DNA of 64,000 bases from Dendrobium chrysotoxum (GCA_019925795.1 CM034298.1:23799556-23863555), one strand, 5' to 3'; shown: positions 1 through 11,635, numbered from the stretch's first letter. The notes: generated by a model from the letters alone, not told the origin. Made by a program: numbers and translations.

Positions 1-1049
1 CCATCATAACCTTGTCCACACAGCTATGCCACTCAATCCATACTTTGAAAAAACTAATTTAATAATCATCTTTAGTGTTAGAGCTGATTTGTTCTAACAT
101 GAATGATCCGAATAAAATATTCAATAACACACCCTCGTGAATCAACATAACGTAATGCTACATCAACTTATTTTTTAACTGATATATCACGAGATTCATC
201 AAGTAAAATTGCAAATACACCATCTTTTAATTCATTCATTAAAACATTTGAAACCTCTTTTGCTGCAGCTTCTGTGATTTCTTTTTGGATTTTTGGAGCT
301 ATAAGTTTATTATTTCAAGGAGTATTATCTAAAATAACTTTATTTATATTTTCATTATGGCTAGCAAGAAAGCGCAAAAATTCAAGAAAATTCTCTTGAT
401 TCTCCAAATCCTCATATTCATCATACTCACAGAATGCTAATCCTTATTGCAAAAGAAAACGTATACAATCTACACTTGTATTTAATATCATATGATAATC
501 CCTGCAATTTTGATCAGAAAGTCTTTCAAAAGCAAATCTAATATGTCTTTCTCAATTCATTAAATCTTTACATTTATGTCTAGTAATATTGTGTACACTG
601 TTGATATTACTAATATGAACATAAAATCTATCCTTTTTTTCCAAGTTCTAAAACCATTTGTGTCAAAACTATCACTACTAGCATGTTCAGCATTCTGAGG
701 TTTATACAGATAACAAAATAAATAATAAGCTGCATCTTACTTATACTATATTCTAACCAAGCTTTGTGTTCCTCAAACCAAGCAGGATTAAATCTATAAA
801 ATTTATCTCCATTTTTTGTGCGTGGGAATTCATGATAACTCAGTTGACACGGCTCTTTTAGCAAATAATGTCTTAGAACACTATCCGTCTCATTGGGATG
901 ATAATCTAGAATTTTTTTTTCCAATGCAGGATCGACAGGGATATCAGCAAAATTTATTTCTACATGGCTTTGTTTGAGTTATGTAATGGTTCTTCACAAA
1001 ATGTTTTCTGATCATCTCCTTCATTTTTTCTTTTGAAATATCTATCCAT
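1..1049 (-). pseudogene. hAT transposase (TTF-type zinc finger / DUF4371 family), N-terminal part, broken
   Basis: The minus-strand reading starts with MDRYFKRK (ATG at 1049), a usual opening of plant zinc finger MYM-type 1-like hAT proteins. A TTF-type segment follows with YHEFPRTKNGDKFYRFNPAWF (about 770-835) and AWLEYSISK. Further downstream is a DUF4371-like stretch (FAILLDESRDISVKK, VALRYVDSRGCVIE) around 105-215. A stop interrupts the DUF4371 part after ISVKK, and frames shift near 960-990 and around 700-740, so it cannot make a full transposase. The C-terminal dimerisation region is beyond the window. The family is clear; activity is not expected. Confidence 0.8.
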
Positions 1050-1214
1050 GCTAAATTAAATAAAACATAATTTTAATAATTTGAACATAATAATTAATAC
1101 TATTTTTCATAACAAGCTTCATACCTCAAATTAAAAAATTAGGCTTTCAGAAAAATATTTTAAACAGACTTAGAAATTAGCACTAAAAAATGTTTCTAGT
1201 ATTTAAAATGAAAA

Positions 1215-1470
1215 ACAAATTTAAAGAGATTTTTCTAAACATGCTTCTACAGTTCTACTGTTTAACATGTAAAAATCATATACCAAAGTTATTTTTCTAC
1301 AGACTACAGTTACTACTGTTTAAAAAGATTTTTCACAACATGCTTGATGCTTTTGCAACATGCTTTTAGCCTTCTAAAGCTTCCACTGTTTAAAATTTAT
1401 TCACAACATGCTTCTACAATTTCTATCGTTTAAAGAGATTTTTCACCTCATGCTTCTACACTGCATATAA
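1215..1470. repeat. Four imperfect copies of a ~40-bp motif inside the hAT leader
   Basis: A motif close to TTTAAAGAGATTTTTC followed by ACATGCTTCTACA recurs near 1220, 1318, 1390 and 1431. Copies are diverged and unevenly spaced. They lie upstream of the transposase start, where subterminal repeats bound by transposase are often found in hAT elements. That role is inference. Confidence 0.5.
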
Positions 1471-2142
1471 AGTAAAATAATCACATCCACAAAAAATTCT
1501 AAGATTCAAATGAAGTGCAGGCAGTGTAGATTACTAGATAAACCCCAAGAGCATATATGATGTAGTCGATGCTTGTACACTGGTACGAGTTAAATCATAG
1601 ACAACACGACTTAAATCAACTGAATTAAATCATAGAAGATGTTAAATCATAGACAATGCTTGAATACTAGACAAGGCTAAGGCTTACTAGCAAAAAATCA
1701 AAGATTATCTCTTCTCTAGCGATGAGCCCATGACGTTGGAAGCGGAGGAGGGCGACGGGCCAACGGTGACTGAGCTAGGCAGCTTTTTAGCTCGGAAGGT
1801 GAAAGAGAGCAACTGGGCAAGGCAACCCGTGACAATCGAGCACAATGATGGTGACTGGGCATGATCGGTGACTGGCTGGCTTTCGGTGTTCGGCCGTTCG
1901 GGCACAAAGAGAGCGACTGGAGTGAGGTGTTTGGCATGACGAGGGCCATTAGACTTCGTCACTTCGATATCGCTTCCGCGTGCTTAGACAATCGTATAGG
2001 CGGGACTTTGGGAGTGGGATAGGGATATAGCCTTTCACACATTAGGATGAAAAAAGCAAAAAATATATTTGATTTATTCTGTAATTAATGAATAAATAAA
2101 TGAAATTAATTAATGGCATATTACCAAAGTTACTGACTCAGT

Positions 2143-2187
2143 GGAGGCACGTGCCCCCAGTGTGCCCCCACACTACATCCGCCCCTG
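2143..2187 (-). repeat. hAT terminal region with terminal inverted repeat
   Basis: The sequence is GC-rich and ends CGCCCCTG on the plus strand at 2187. It contains two close GTGCCCCCA-type blocks (about 2150-2170). The partner repeat is outside the window. Confidence 0.6.
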
Positions 2188-3167
2188 GTGCTAATAACCA
2201 ATGCTTCTAGTGCTTCCTCCTCTCTCAGCTATGTAAGCACACTGAGTGAAAAAGTCTTATTCTTTGATTATGAGATCATGGAAAGAGCTAAAACTTTGAA
2301 TCTTCCCTTTGTGGGGTATGTCACCCACTATCAACCTTTCTATGGTAATCTTTTATTTACTATAAGAAAAATATGGAAGCTAAAAGGTACATTTGATCCC
2401 CTCTTGCTTGTAGATGATTTTTTTCATTTTAACAATTCAGGTGCTAAGGATTAGGATATGGTATGTCTGACAGCACATGGTTGATCAATAGTAGGCCATT
2501 CATTTTTAAACCATGGACATTATACTTCATTTCTTTGGAGGAGGACTTCAAGGTAGTGGCCATTTTGATAAAACTCCCAAATTTGCCATTACATTGTTGG
2601 TCTGAGAAGGGTATTTCTACAATTTAAAGAAAAATTAGTATACCTTTAACTATTGATTTCATCATAAAGAGAACCTATTTAACCTTTGCTAGGGTTTTAA
2701 TCCAAATTTCTCCCTACTTTCATTACCCTCTTTGTTAAAGGTAAAAACATGAAATTGCCTATAATCGATGAATGGAAGCCCTCTCCATGTGTGACTAGTA
2801 ATAACTTTGCCCACAAAAATACAAATTGTCCAAAAACCTCAAAAGATCCTCCAAAAATCACCAAAATTGTAAGAGGTAATAACCACATTAGCTCCAAAGC
2901 CTACATTCCCTGGTATACCTCAAACCATCGTGTTAGTGATTTCTCCCTTCCCTTAACTACATCTCAGACAGTCAACCAAGTCTTAAATATGTTCCCAATA
3001 ATTGCTTCTTGTGCAAAATCCTCTACTGCAATTAATTCTTTAAGATTTGAAAATATTTTAAATCATTTTTCTTCCTCTATATTGCCTTCAACTTCCAAAA
3101 TAGTTCCTCCACCTCACCAAGATAACTCTATTGAACTATTTAGAGAGGTTCTACTTCCTCATCTAAA
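2188..3167 (+). pseudogene. LINE-a ORF1 (DUF4283 + zinc knuckle-like), broken
   Basis: An 88-codon stretch (2188-2454) carries the front of a DUF4283-like fold, with WKLKGTFDPLLLVDDFFHF. After a stop it continues in frame-shifted pieces with WLINSRPFIFKPWTLYF (about 2480-2530) and LPNLPLHCWSEKGI (about 2575-2615), the classic plant LINE ORF1 signature. A 173-codon stretch from 2749 has EWKPSPCVTSNNFAHKNTNC, where the usual C-x2-C-x4-H-x4-C knuckle is degraded. ORF1 proteins bind element RNA and act as chaperones in retrotransposition. The reading is cut by the CACTA element at 3168. Confidence 0.7.
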
Positions 3168-4112
3168 CACTACAGGAAAACAGCTCATTTCCGACAAAAT
3201 TTTCGGCGGAAATAAATTCGTCACAAATTCCGGCGGATTTTCGACGGAACATTTCCGGCGGATTTTTTGACGTATGACCGACGAAATTTTTTATTTTCTT
3301 TCTGGCGGATTTATTTCCGACGGAATTTCTAAAGAAAATTAATTTTTTCTAAAAAATGACTATAATAAATATTTATAATTAATTATTTTGTTAAATTAAG
3401 TTAAGTAATTTAATAACTTATTATCAAATAAAATTATTTAACTAAGATATTATTAAATTAAATTAATTAAATAATAAATATTAATTCATTATTAAATTAT
3501 ATTAAAGTAAATAAGTTAAATTAATAATTAATTGTTAAATTAAATAAATAAATCATTGTTAAATAAATTTATTAAATTAAATTAAATTAATTTAATAGAT
3601 ATTAATTTCTAATTTAAATAAAATATAAAAGATAAAAGAAACAACTTTGCCTTAGTGGCACAGTGGCTGGAGGCTTCATGGCGGGTCGGCAGGGGTTCGA
3701 ATCCCAACGAAGGTGGGGTGTTGCGTGGGTGGGCTGGCCTGCAGGGTGGGCTGGCATGGGCGGTCAGGGTGGGCTCTGCTGGTGTGGGTGAGTGGGTCTG
3801 TCGGGGACAGGCTAGCGTGAGTCTGGCCTACGGGGCTGTCTGGCAGCGGGATGGTAGGTTGGGGGCGGGCTGTTGAGTGGTTAGATTTTAATTTTTTTTT
3901 CTTTAATTTTTCGGTGCAAAAATAATCAGCCGTAAAAATATTTTTGGCAAATTTTCTGCCAAAAATATTACCGGTGCATTATTTAACGTCGGAAGGGCTT
4001 TTTCAACGTGCATTTTACCGTCAAAAATCTGCCAGAAATGCTGATTTCTGATGAATTTTGGTTATTTTTCCGACTAAAATGTCCGCCAGAAAATGACATT
4101 TTTCCTGTAGTG
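3168..4112. mobile_element. Non-autonomous CACTA (En/Spm-like) element, 945 bp
   Basis: Both ends carry the inverted 13-mer CACTACAGGAAAA (3168-3180 and its reverse complement at 4100-4112). They are flanked by a 3-bp AAA duplication (3165-3167 and 4113-4115), as expected for CACTA transposons. Subterminal blocks repeat TTCCGGCGGA/TTCCGACGGA-type units (3190-3330 and, inverted, 3905-4090). There is no transposase; the centre is AT-rich (3330-3640) followed by a GC-rich block (3650-3880) that begins with a tRNA-like segment. It interrupts LINE-a ORF1, whose sequence resumes directly after it. Confidence 0.92.
3649..3714 (+). other. tRNA-like segment with A- and B-box sequences inside the CACTA element
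   Basis: TGGCACAGTGG (3656-3666 region) fits the RNA polymerase III A box and GGTTCGAATCC (3694-3704) fits the B box. The outer 7-mers GCCTTAG (3649-3655) and CGAAGGT (3708-3714) can pair at six of seven positions counting one G-T pair, like an acceptor stem. The T-stem is imperfect, the total is only 66 nt and no sensible anticodon arm forms, so this is not a functional tRNA gene. It may be the head of an old SINE captured by the transposon. Confidence 0.55.
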
Positions 4113-4499
4113 AAATATACTCTTCCTCCTAAGTTGACTACCTTTGAATAACCTAATAATAATATGGATAAAGTCCCTATCTACTCCTTATATATTCTTC
4201 AACAAGCTTAAAATGTTATTCCCTTTACATCTAAGCAAGGAATGTCTAAGAGTAAAGGGGTTAGTTACTCAACAATAATGGACATATATTTCTCCCAAAC
4301 TTTATCAATGGAGTTAGGGGTATAAATGATGATAAAAGAATTACTGACTATTGGACCTTATTATTTTGATGAAAACCAAGTTGAGTGTTTCAGGTTTAGA
4401 TGACCCATTCTTTTGTAGGAAATTTTTTCCAATAGCAGAAAGTTCCAAAATTTTGGGATACTGGGTAGTGGTTATTAATGCTTAAATGGAATTTTTCTT

Positions 4500-6310
4500 T
4501 TATCTCTTTCACCACTCCGATTAATCATCCCAAATTAATTCATGGCATCTATAAATATTCTCAATCTTTTATATTCTCAATCTTTTAAATTTCTTGTTAT
4601 TTTTGTCTATGCTGAAAATTGTGCTAATGAGAGGAAGAGTCTTTGGGATGTTACTTTTGAGTTCTCTAAGAAGTATCACATCAAAGAAATCTACTATAAT
4701 TCCAATCAACTTTACACTCAAAATGATATTGCAGATACAAATTTTGCTCATTTAAATTCGCTTCTAAATTAGAACATTAGCATTGAAATTCATTACTCAA
4801 ATCAAATTCCTATAAAAAAGTTCTTATTATGGTAGAAAAACATTAACTTCTAGCTAATTTCATAAATGAAGAGATTAAGGCTACCTTGGATAGTATTAGA
4901 TCTGAAATATTCTTTAATGATGATGGGAGGTTACTGATAATTCTTTTATTAACATTGTTTCCTACTTCTTTGAGATTGTCACTTTACCAAAAAGAATCAA
5001 ACACTCTATTATAACTTTAATCCCTAAAACCTCTCATATTGAAACCTTAGATGATTATAGACCCATCTCCCTCTATAACATTTTTTATAAGATGATTGCT
5101 AAGCTTCTTATTGGAGATTAAAACCCCTAACTCACCAACTTATTCACTTTACTCAATTATCATTTGTTCTTGGGGGTACCTCTTCTAGCTCTCATCTTGA
5201 ATTCCTGATGATTTGCTTATCTTTGGCAAAGCTGAACTACAATGTGAATTTCATAGTTAGAATCCTTGGCATATTCAAATTTATAACTGGGCTTCATACT
5301 AATATTGTCAAGTCGGCTATCTACTTCAACTGAGGGGTGGACATAAATTATAGAGAATAAATTTGCAACATCATTTGCTTTTAACCTAAGTACCTCCCTT
5401 ACAATTACCTTAGTGTCACTGTTTTTAACACCAAACATTATGCAAATATTTGTGACAAAAATATGGACTAACTCAAAAATTAGCTAAGAGGCTATAAACA
5501 AAGATTGCTCTCTTTTTTGGGTCACATCCAATGTGATTAAATCCTCTATCTAGAACTACCTCCATTATTTTTTTGGGTTTAATACTCTCCAAAAAGAATT
5601 ACAAACAAAGTTTTTAGTTACATAACCAATCTCATACACATCAAAGAGGAAGATAAGAGGTAGAGGATTTATTATAGTGGTCTTAGCATTCATTCAATTG
5701 ATAATCCCCATTTCTTGAAAAAGTGCAAACTTATTTAGAGGGTATACAATAACAAAATCTTTCTTACTTCTCAATTCTTTGATAATTATGATCCTTTTTA
5801 TAATAAACCTAGAAGTAATGGTACTTATTTTTGAAATACCACTTGTAAGGTTGCTAGGAAAATAAGGTCCTGGATTACTTTAAATGTTACCAAAAATAAC
5901 AACCTTTCAATTTTCTATGACCCATGGATACAAGGAAAAACTCTAACTAAATTATTTGGTACTAATGTTATGGCATGTTTTAACTGTGATGCTGCAGCTA
6001 AACTCAATAAGTTCATTAAAAATGATTATTGGTGTTTCTCCAACTCCTCTAAATAGATATACCAAATTTGCTTACATCATATTTTAAAGATTGATATTAC
6101 TTCTACTGGCCCTTGTAGTTGTTGGGTGGGGAAGCCAACCTTCACTTATATATTTACTTTCTCTCAAATTTTTTATAATGATGATGAACCTATTTCGAGA
6201 AAACTATTTTGGTTCAAAGGTTCCACCATTAAATATGCTTTGTTTTCCTAAAAATCCTCATTAATGGCTCAAAACTAGGGACATTATGGTGTTAAGAGGA
6301 ATTATTTTGA
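4500..6310 (+). pseudogene. LINE-a ORF2 (endonuclease, reverse transcriptase), heavily broken
   Basis: An endonuclease-like stretch reads FKFLVIFVYAENCANERKSLW (4584-4648), the usual 'VYA.N...R..LW' block. RT signatures follow: LPKRIKHSIITLIPKTS and DDYRPISLYNIFYKMIAKLL (about 4980-5110), then DDLLIFGKAE (DD at 5207-5212), with a large internal deletion between them. The C-terminal half shows RSWITLNVTKNNNLSIFYDPW (about 5865-5925) and a CWVGKPTFTYIFTF block (about 6120-6165). The protein would nick target DNA and prime reverse transcription. Many stops and the RT deletion make it inactive. Confidence 0.7.
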
Positions 6311-6660
6311 CAAAAATTACATTTTTTTCCAAATTATTATCAAATTATTAAAAAATTTATTCTTTGAAAGTCCATATTCATTCGAGATTCATAAATGTTG
6401 TGTGCTAGATGGAATTTCATTTTTTTCTGTAGCTCTATTCAGGTCCTTCAACTTCCCGAGGATTTCAATTTTAACATTACCTCTAGGTTCATGCTATTTG
6501 TTACTCAAACTATAACACACTATCTTTGGGTTGACAGAACCCTTGTAGTTGTTCATGCTCCATTCGAGCCAATCTTAAGAATATAATTCACAACTATCTT
6601 AAAAAGTCAAAGTTGAAATAATATCCCTAACTTGCTAGCTATCATTCAAGACTTATACTT

Positions 6661-7230
6661 TTCTTGAGGGATTTTTTTTTGTTATGATGTTGCATTTTAA
6701 ATTATCCTTTTCTATTATGCATTGCTATTAAATGACCAATTGTGTCTCCATATTAGTTTTGGTTTGTCAGCTACTCTTCTTTTTTTTTTTTGGTAGGACT
6801 ATTCATCATACATTAGCTATTTTGACCCTATGATGATGATAATTATTAATGTTTCTTATTATTTATTGCAAGCTGCTGCTATCACTTGATTATGGGTAGC
6901 AAATTATTTTTTTGGGATGATAATGCATATATTACTGTAATTCTTTCTAAATTCATCACAAATATTCTACTTATCTTTTATGGGATTTCAACCATTTGTG
7001 GATGTGATGACATCAATATTATGAAAAAATTAAGATTGGTACAGCATTACTATCTTCCTATGTTGTTTGTGACTTAGACTACATCATCTCTACAATATTA
7101 ATGCCTATTTTTATTTCCCTGTATTATTTTCTTTATTTTTTGTTGCCTATCAAATGTAATTTCTTTTTTCCTTTTGTTACAAGTTATTTTTTATTTTTTT
7201 CAATATAATATTGTTGCATCTTTGAACATC
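6661..7230. other. T-rich sequence after LINE-a, no gene seen
   Basis: Long T runs (for example 6667-6679 and 6780-6791) and short open frames of no recognisable family. It may be LINE-a 3' sequence, but there is no diagnostic poly-A end. Confidence 0.4.
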
Positions 7231-7597
7231 CATGGCATTAGAAAGATATAGAGTTTAGCATCTAAGGATTGTATAAAGATCCAGCACACAGAGAAATAAA
7301 GAGAGAGGAGTACAATAATATTAAGAGACACTAGAATTTTTACCTGGAAAACCATAAAAGAGAAAAAAACATGGTGCCTTGCCTAGTTGAAATGAATCCA
7401 CTAGTGTTTGTAGTTGATTACAAATGAAGCTCTTCCTCAGGGTAAGGTCTTAGCTGAATGTAGCAAATATACATCATAACAGGCACATTATGTGGTTGGA
7501 GTTAGAAGAATCTAATGACATGAGAGTTATTCACAAGAGAATGTTAGCCTGATCATTTGGTCAGTAGTACCATTGGCAGAAGACAGAGGTCAAAAGA

Positions 7598-8238
7598 ACC
7601 ATAGTTAGATAGTCAAGGGAGGTTCGAGGGACCATAGTCAGGAGGCCAAATGAGATTGGAGGGACCATAGTCGGTGGACAACGGTGGTTGGAGGGATCAT
7701 AGTCTACTGAAGATGGTGACAAGAGGGATTGTAGTCAGCGAGTGACTTTGGTCAGAAGGACCGTAGTCGATGGGCGACGGTGGTCAGAGGGACTGTAATC
7801 ACCGATGGGCGACAGTGGTTGGAGGGATCATAGTCACCAAGCAACCGTTGTCAGAGGGACTATAGTTTGCGAGCAACGGTGGTTAGAGGGACCGTGGTCG
7901 GCAGGCGTCGTTGGTCGGAGAGACCATAGCCAGTAGGCGTCGTTGGTCAGAGGGACTATAGCCGGTGGGCGACGATGGTATAAAGGATAATAGTCGGTGG
8001 GTGATTGTGGTCGGAGATACCGTAGTTGGCGGGCGACAGTGGTCTGAGAGATCGTAGTCGGTGGGCGACGGTGGTTCGAAAGATAATAGTCGACGGGTGA
8101 TGTTTGTCGGTGGGGCCATAGTTTGCAGGCAATCGTGGTCCTAGGGACCATAGTCGGTAGGCAATGGTTGTCGTAGGGGTCGTAGTTGATGGGCGACGAT
8201 GGTAAGAGCGATAATAGCTGGTGGAAAATGGTTTGTGG
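7598..8238. repeat. 32-bp minisatellite, about 20 tandem copies
   Basis: Units start at accATAGTC-like sequence and follow the pattern ACCATAGTCGGTGGGCGACG + GTGGTCAGAGGG, repeating every 32 bp with few length changes. Copies are diverged from one another. Because 32 is not a multiple of three, the open frames seen on the minus strand repeat only every 32 codons and are by-products, not a gene. Confidence 0.9.
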
Positions 8239-8402
8239 ACGAGTGGAGATCTGGCGATGATTGGCGGCTAGGCGGTGGTCTAGCAGAAGTTCACGAAAGT
8301 TCCCCTGTAGTGGTGTTTGGGTAGAACTCTAGGATCATTAAAGCCTCAGAGATCTCTCCAATCTCCCAGCCAAAGTCCCTCTCATGTGGAGAGTGGGGGT
8401 CT

Positions 8403-8410
8403 ACTTATAG
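8403..8410 (-). promoter_or_regulatory. TATA-like box in the LTR-like region
   Basis: CTATAAGT on the minus strand, about 160 bp to the right of the minisatellite. It is the only TATA-like sequence in a GC-richer setting here. Function is inference. Confidence 0.25.
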
Positions 8411-8935
8411 ATTTTTGTAAGTGCCACATCCTGCAAATGTGAAGAATATTCATGACATGTTTGAAGTGTTCCTTCGGATGGCCCATACTGATTCTTTCAA
8501 TAATTGAACATTTTTCAAGCATTTCTGTAACTTAATGATGTCAGAATTAAGTGGTCTTAGGCTTATTGGATTCGTCTTGTCGAGCCGCTCGATTTGACTA
8601 TAAGCATGCCATATTTAGAGATCAGTTGGTCATCCAATTAATGCTTTGAATATTCCAAATATGCTTCAGCCCCTTCATATGGACTCATTTAGGCTCAGGT
8701 TGGACCGATTTTGGTGTAGTTTGATTTGTCTCATTGAGATGTTTAATTTGACTATATATTTGTTGAAATTGAAGGTCGGATTGTCCCGCATTTAATTTTA
8801 AAAATTTTTAACTTAAATATATCTCGAGATTTATGATTGATCAATACGACTTTTTGTGACATATCAAATATCACATTAATGAAGCTGGGCATGGCTTCAA
8901 ATTTCTCCTAAAAAAATTAAAGAAAAGTTATCCGA

Positions 8936-9512
8936 AAAGAGATGCCGGCGCGGCTGAGCAATGAGTGAACTCCAGAATAGCAGAGCTCGTCTTCCGCTAG
9001 CCGATTTGGACGCTATCTTTTATCTTCTAAACTACTGGTTTAGCTCCGAATCAAAATAATTGCAATTAACTTAAATTAACAATAAATAAATTTTATCGTT
9101 AAGCAGGATATTTTGAAATAATAGTACACATGCATGTGGACCATTTCTGACGCATCAACTGATCAGGACGCCTTACTTGCCTCTACTCGTCTGTGGTGGG
9201 CGCCATGTCATTTTGGATTGTTCTTTATTGAATTTTAGGAAGCCGCAGCTACTATTCTTTACTAGTAATAAATATTTGCATGCTCCGTAAAGAAAGGTGA
9301 TGTTTTAGTGGAATGCTTGTCTTCAGATGGTAGATGAGTGTCATAAATCACTCATTAAATACAAAATCTTATCTGAACATTGTATCTTAAAATATTTAAG
9401 AAGATCCCCAAGAAAAATATTTAAGAAAATCTTCTAAAATTATTTAGGGGGTGTTGGCCAGTGGTAGTGACCTATGGTAGGCGCGTGGCGGCGGGGGCTA
9501 ATGAATTTTCAG
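8936..9512. other. Unassigned sequence between the LTR-like region and copia A
   Basis: Mixed base composition without open frames of note. It includes the perfect palindrome CACATGCATGTG (9128-9139 region). Nothing identifies it as a repeat or a gene, so it may be low-copy DNA flanking copia A. Confidence 0.3.
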
Positions 9513-10480
9513 TGTACTTTATATAATATGATTATATATGATTGAATCAGATAGATTTTAAATTATCTAATAAATTCTATTTTAAATAGAGATGTTTCAA
9601 AATTCATTAGAAAGATCATCATATATAAAGTAATCATAACCCTAAGTTATTAATAAAATCTTGTTTGTGACATGATTTCTTGACTTACTCAAAAATAGCT
9701 TGAAAGATATAAACTCAATTCTTGTATCTTAGAAACCCAATGGAATAAATAGCTGAGAATATTTATATATAGATATGGAATCCATTCCTTTCAATTTTGA
9801 AAGTGAGAAAATTAGTTTTCTTGAATAATTAATTCTAAACTTGAATAATAGAGCGCACAAATTTTGTGATAAGGTCATAAAATTTATTGTTCATTATAGA
9901 ATTAATTGAAATTCAAGGCTAAAGATGCTGTTGAAGAGGGGACAAAATTACCTAGTTTTAATTATGAACATATTATGGAGAATTATTTATATATAATGAT
10001 TATATCAATGGACAATTTAATATTTTAAAGTGAGTAAATTATACTTTCAGGTTTATAGTGAAATCACTTTGAAATTTATAATTTTGATTTATTAATTTAA
10101 GAGTTAAATTAATAGTCAAATTCGTTGGAGCTAGCTTGAATTATAGGTCCATAGACCCCTTATTCATCACCATAGTACTATAATGTATTTAACCTATAAT
10201 TATTGTAAATTATTTGAGCACTATTGTTGAAAAATGTAAATGTTAAATTATGATTTAATTTTAGATTCCTTTGTGTTATAAGAATATATTTTGTTTATAT
10301 TGAATAAAACTAAAAAAGATAAAGATGTGTCATGAATAAATCTATCTTTTGATACTAAAAGATGTTTCACAAATAGATGTGTCTTTTAACATAAAAAGAT
10401 GATTTGTGAATAGGTATGTCTATTAAAAAAAGTTGCTTTATGAAACGAAGTATCTTAATTGAAATGATGTGAACTTCTCT

Positions 10481-10489
10481 TATAAAAGG
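10481..10489 (+). promoter_or_regulatory. TATA box in copia A 5' LTR
   Basis: TATAAAAGG, about 970 bp into the LTR, is the best core-promoter match there and separates U3 from R. The 3' LTR copy is cut off before this point, so it cannot be cross-checked. Confidence 0.55.
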
Positions 10490-10882
10490 ATGGTTCAAGT
10501 TCTTCAAAAGGGGATGATGGGAGATAATCACTCTCGAAATCTTTTTTAATTTGGAGAATGAAATTTTGTTAAAAACACAAATGGAATTCATAATAATACT
10601 ATGTTGAGAACATAAATTGAATTAAAAATGAAAAATTATTCATCAATAATTTATTAAATGAACTTACTCACTAAAATATATTTGGTGAGGTGATTAAAAG
10701 AAGAAGACCTCCAATCTCAATCATTATAATTTTTCTTTATTCTTTTTGAATTACTACAAATAAAATGCAAGCATTGTTAAAATAAAAGCTCCATTCAATA
10801 ATATTTGAAAAGATATCAAGAAGTATATATTTTTTTGGCAAAAATCTAAAGTAGATCATCAAATTACAGAAGTAAAAATTAT

Positions 10883-11027
10883 CATTTACTCTTTTCAATC
10901 ATAATTATTTCATCTTATAAATTAAATAGTAATTATATATTTATAATTTAATATTAAAATTTCATGATATTATTATTAGTCATGGAATTTTATTTATGTT
11001 TTATAAGATGAAGTAAATAATGAGTAC
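10883..11027. repeat. Small inverted repeat (MITE-like) near end of copia A LTR
   Basis: The left arm around TTATTTCATCTTATAAA (10904-10921) is mirrored by TTTATAAGATGAAGTAA (11000-11016), with further partial pairing outwards. The interior is almost pure AT. No target duplication was identified, so a chance AT-rich hairpin remains possible. Confidence 0.35.
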
Positions 11028-11635
11028 GAGCTAGTATTATGATAGTTAAACTCTTGGTCTCCATTATTAATTCAATACCGTGAGTTTTGAGTGGTGCCTA
11101 GCAACACATAAATTTTGTACCCTATGAAGGCTTCCATTTAATTCAATAATAAAGTTGATTTCTTATAAACAGGTTTTCTTAAGATATATTTTATCAAATT
11201 GACCTACTCTATGGTGGCCATTTTTATTTTAAATCTTAGGAAATTGAAATAGTGGGTCACACTCATGAAGATATATATACAAAATGTGTTAACTATATCT
11301 TGATCAAATAAATGGGTATTAATAAGTACATGTAATATGAGATATTATGATTTTATTTATTAGTTGATAAAGTATCAATTTAATTTTATAATAATGTGAC
11401 TTATCCTATGGAAACATATTATTGATAAAATTTGTACAATAGTGGCATTAGATAATAATTTCCTAACTGTTTGAGGCATAATAGATCATTTACTTGTGCA
11501 TCATGTTGATACATGTCAATTTTGAATGGTATGACATGCTAAATTTCTTAAATATGTTTATTTATTTATTTTAGTTATCATGATAAATCACATTCTCATA
11601 ATCTTAGCAAATGAAAGTTATTTGGAAAAAAATTT

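Larger units (their letters stand above)
1..2187 (-). mobile_element. hAT-like DNA transposon, 5' part, truncated by window edge
   Basis: The right edge ends in CAGGGGCGGATGTAG read on the minus strand (2173-2187), the form typical of plant hAT terminal inverted repeats. A broken transposase reads leftwards from 1049. The 1.1 kb between terminus and start codon is AT-rich apart from a GC-rich patch at 1720-1990, probably a leader. The element sits in LINE-a sequence, which resumes at 2188. The other end lies outside the window, so the 8-bp target duplication, whose candidate is GTGCTAAT at 2188-2195, cannot be tested. Confidence 0.75.
2188..6660 (+). mobile_element. LINE-a: degenerate plant L1-type non-LTR retrotransposon
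   Basis: In order, the plus strand shows an ORF1 with a DUF4283-type domain and a C-x-x-C / H / C knuckle-like segment, then an endonuclease-like stretch, an RT block with LIPKTS and DDYRPISLYN, a DDLL motif with the following 'GL..N.VKS' segment, and a C-terminal region with a WxxG-type motif. The hAT element removes the left end and a CACTA element interrupts ORF1. Stops and frameshifts are frequent. The 3' end is uncertain: recognisable coding fades by about 6.3-6.66 kb, followed by T-rich sequence, and I found no clear poly-A tail with target duplication. Confidence 0.75.
7231..8935 (-). mobile_element. Possible solo LTR or LTR-leader region (minus strand), unclassified
   Basis: The stretch contains a 32-bp minisatellite and, to its right, a TATA-like box readable on the minus strand (8403-8410, CTATAAGT) in a moderately GC-rich context. 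This is the order expected of a U3-R-leader unit of an LTR element reading leftwards. I found no protein-coding domain and no clear terminal TG/CA pair with target duplication. The assignment is weak; an ordinary intergenic region with a minisatellite is an alternative. Confidence 0.3.
9513..11090 (+). repeat. Copia A 5' LTR
   Basis: It starts TGTACTTTATATAA and aligns with 31036-31936 over its first ~890 bp, with many shared blocks such as TGATTTCTTG.CTT.CTCAAAA and AATTATAGGTCCATAG. The right boundary is approximate: a degenerate initiator-Met-type PBS may be TGGTGCCTAGCA near 11091-11102. A probable small inverted-repeat insertion lies near its end. Confidence 0.75.

Noticed and set aside
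1705..1962. Open frames on the minus strand in the hAT leader
   Set aside because: GC-rich patch open in two frames, Ser/Pro-rich, no start context or homology; most likely untranslated leader.
3649..3714. Functional tRNA gene
   Set aside because: Too short, T-stem mismatches and no anticodon arm; kept only as a tRNA-like module.
3655..3876. GC-rich 73-codon open frame
   Set aside because: It overlaps the tRNA-like segment and the G/T-rich filler of the CACTA element; low complexity, no family.
7834..8151. Pro/Arg/Tyr-rich open frame resembling a repeat protein
   Set aside because: It is the 32-bp minisatellite read in two frames at once; the period is not a codon multiple.
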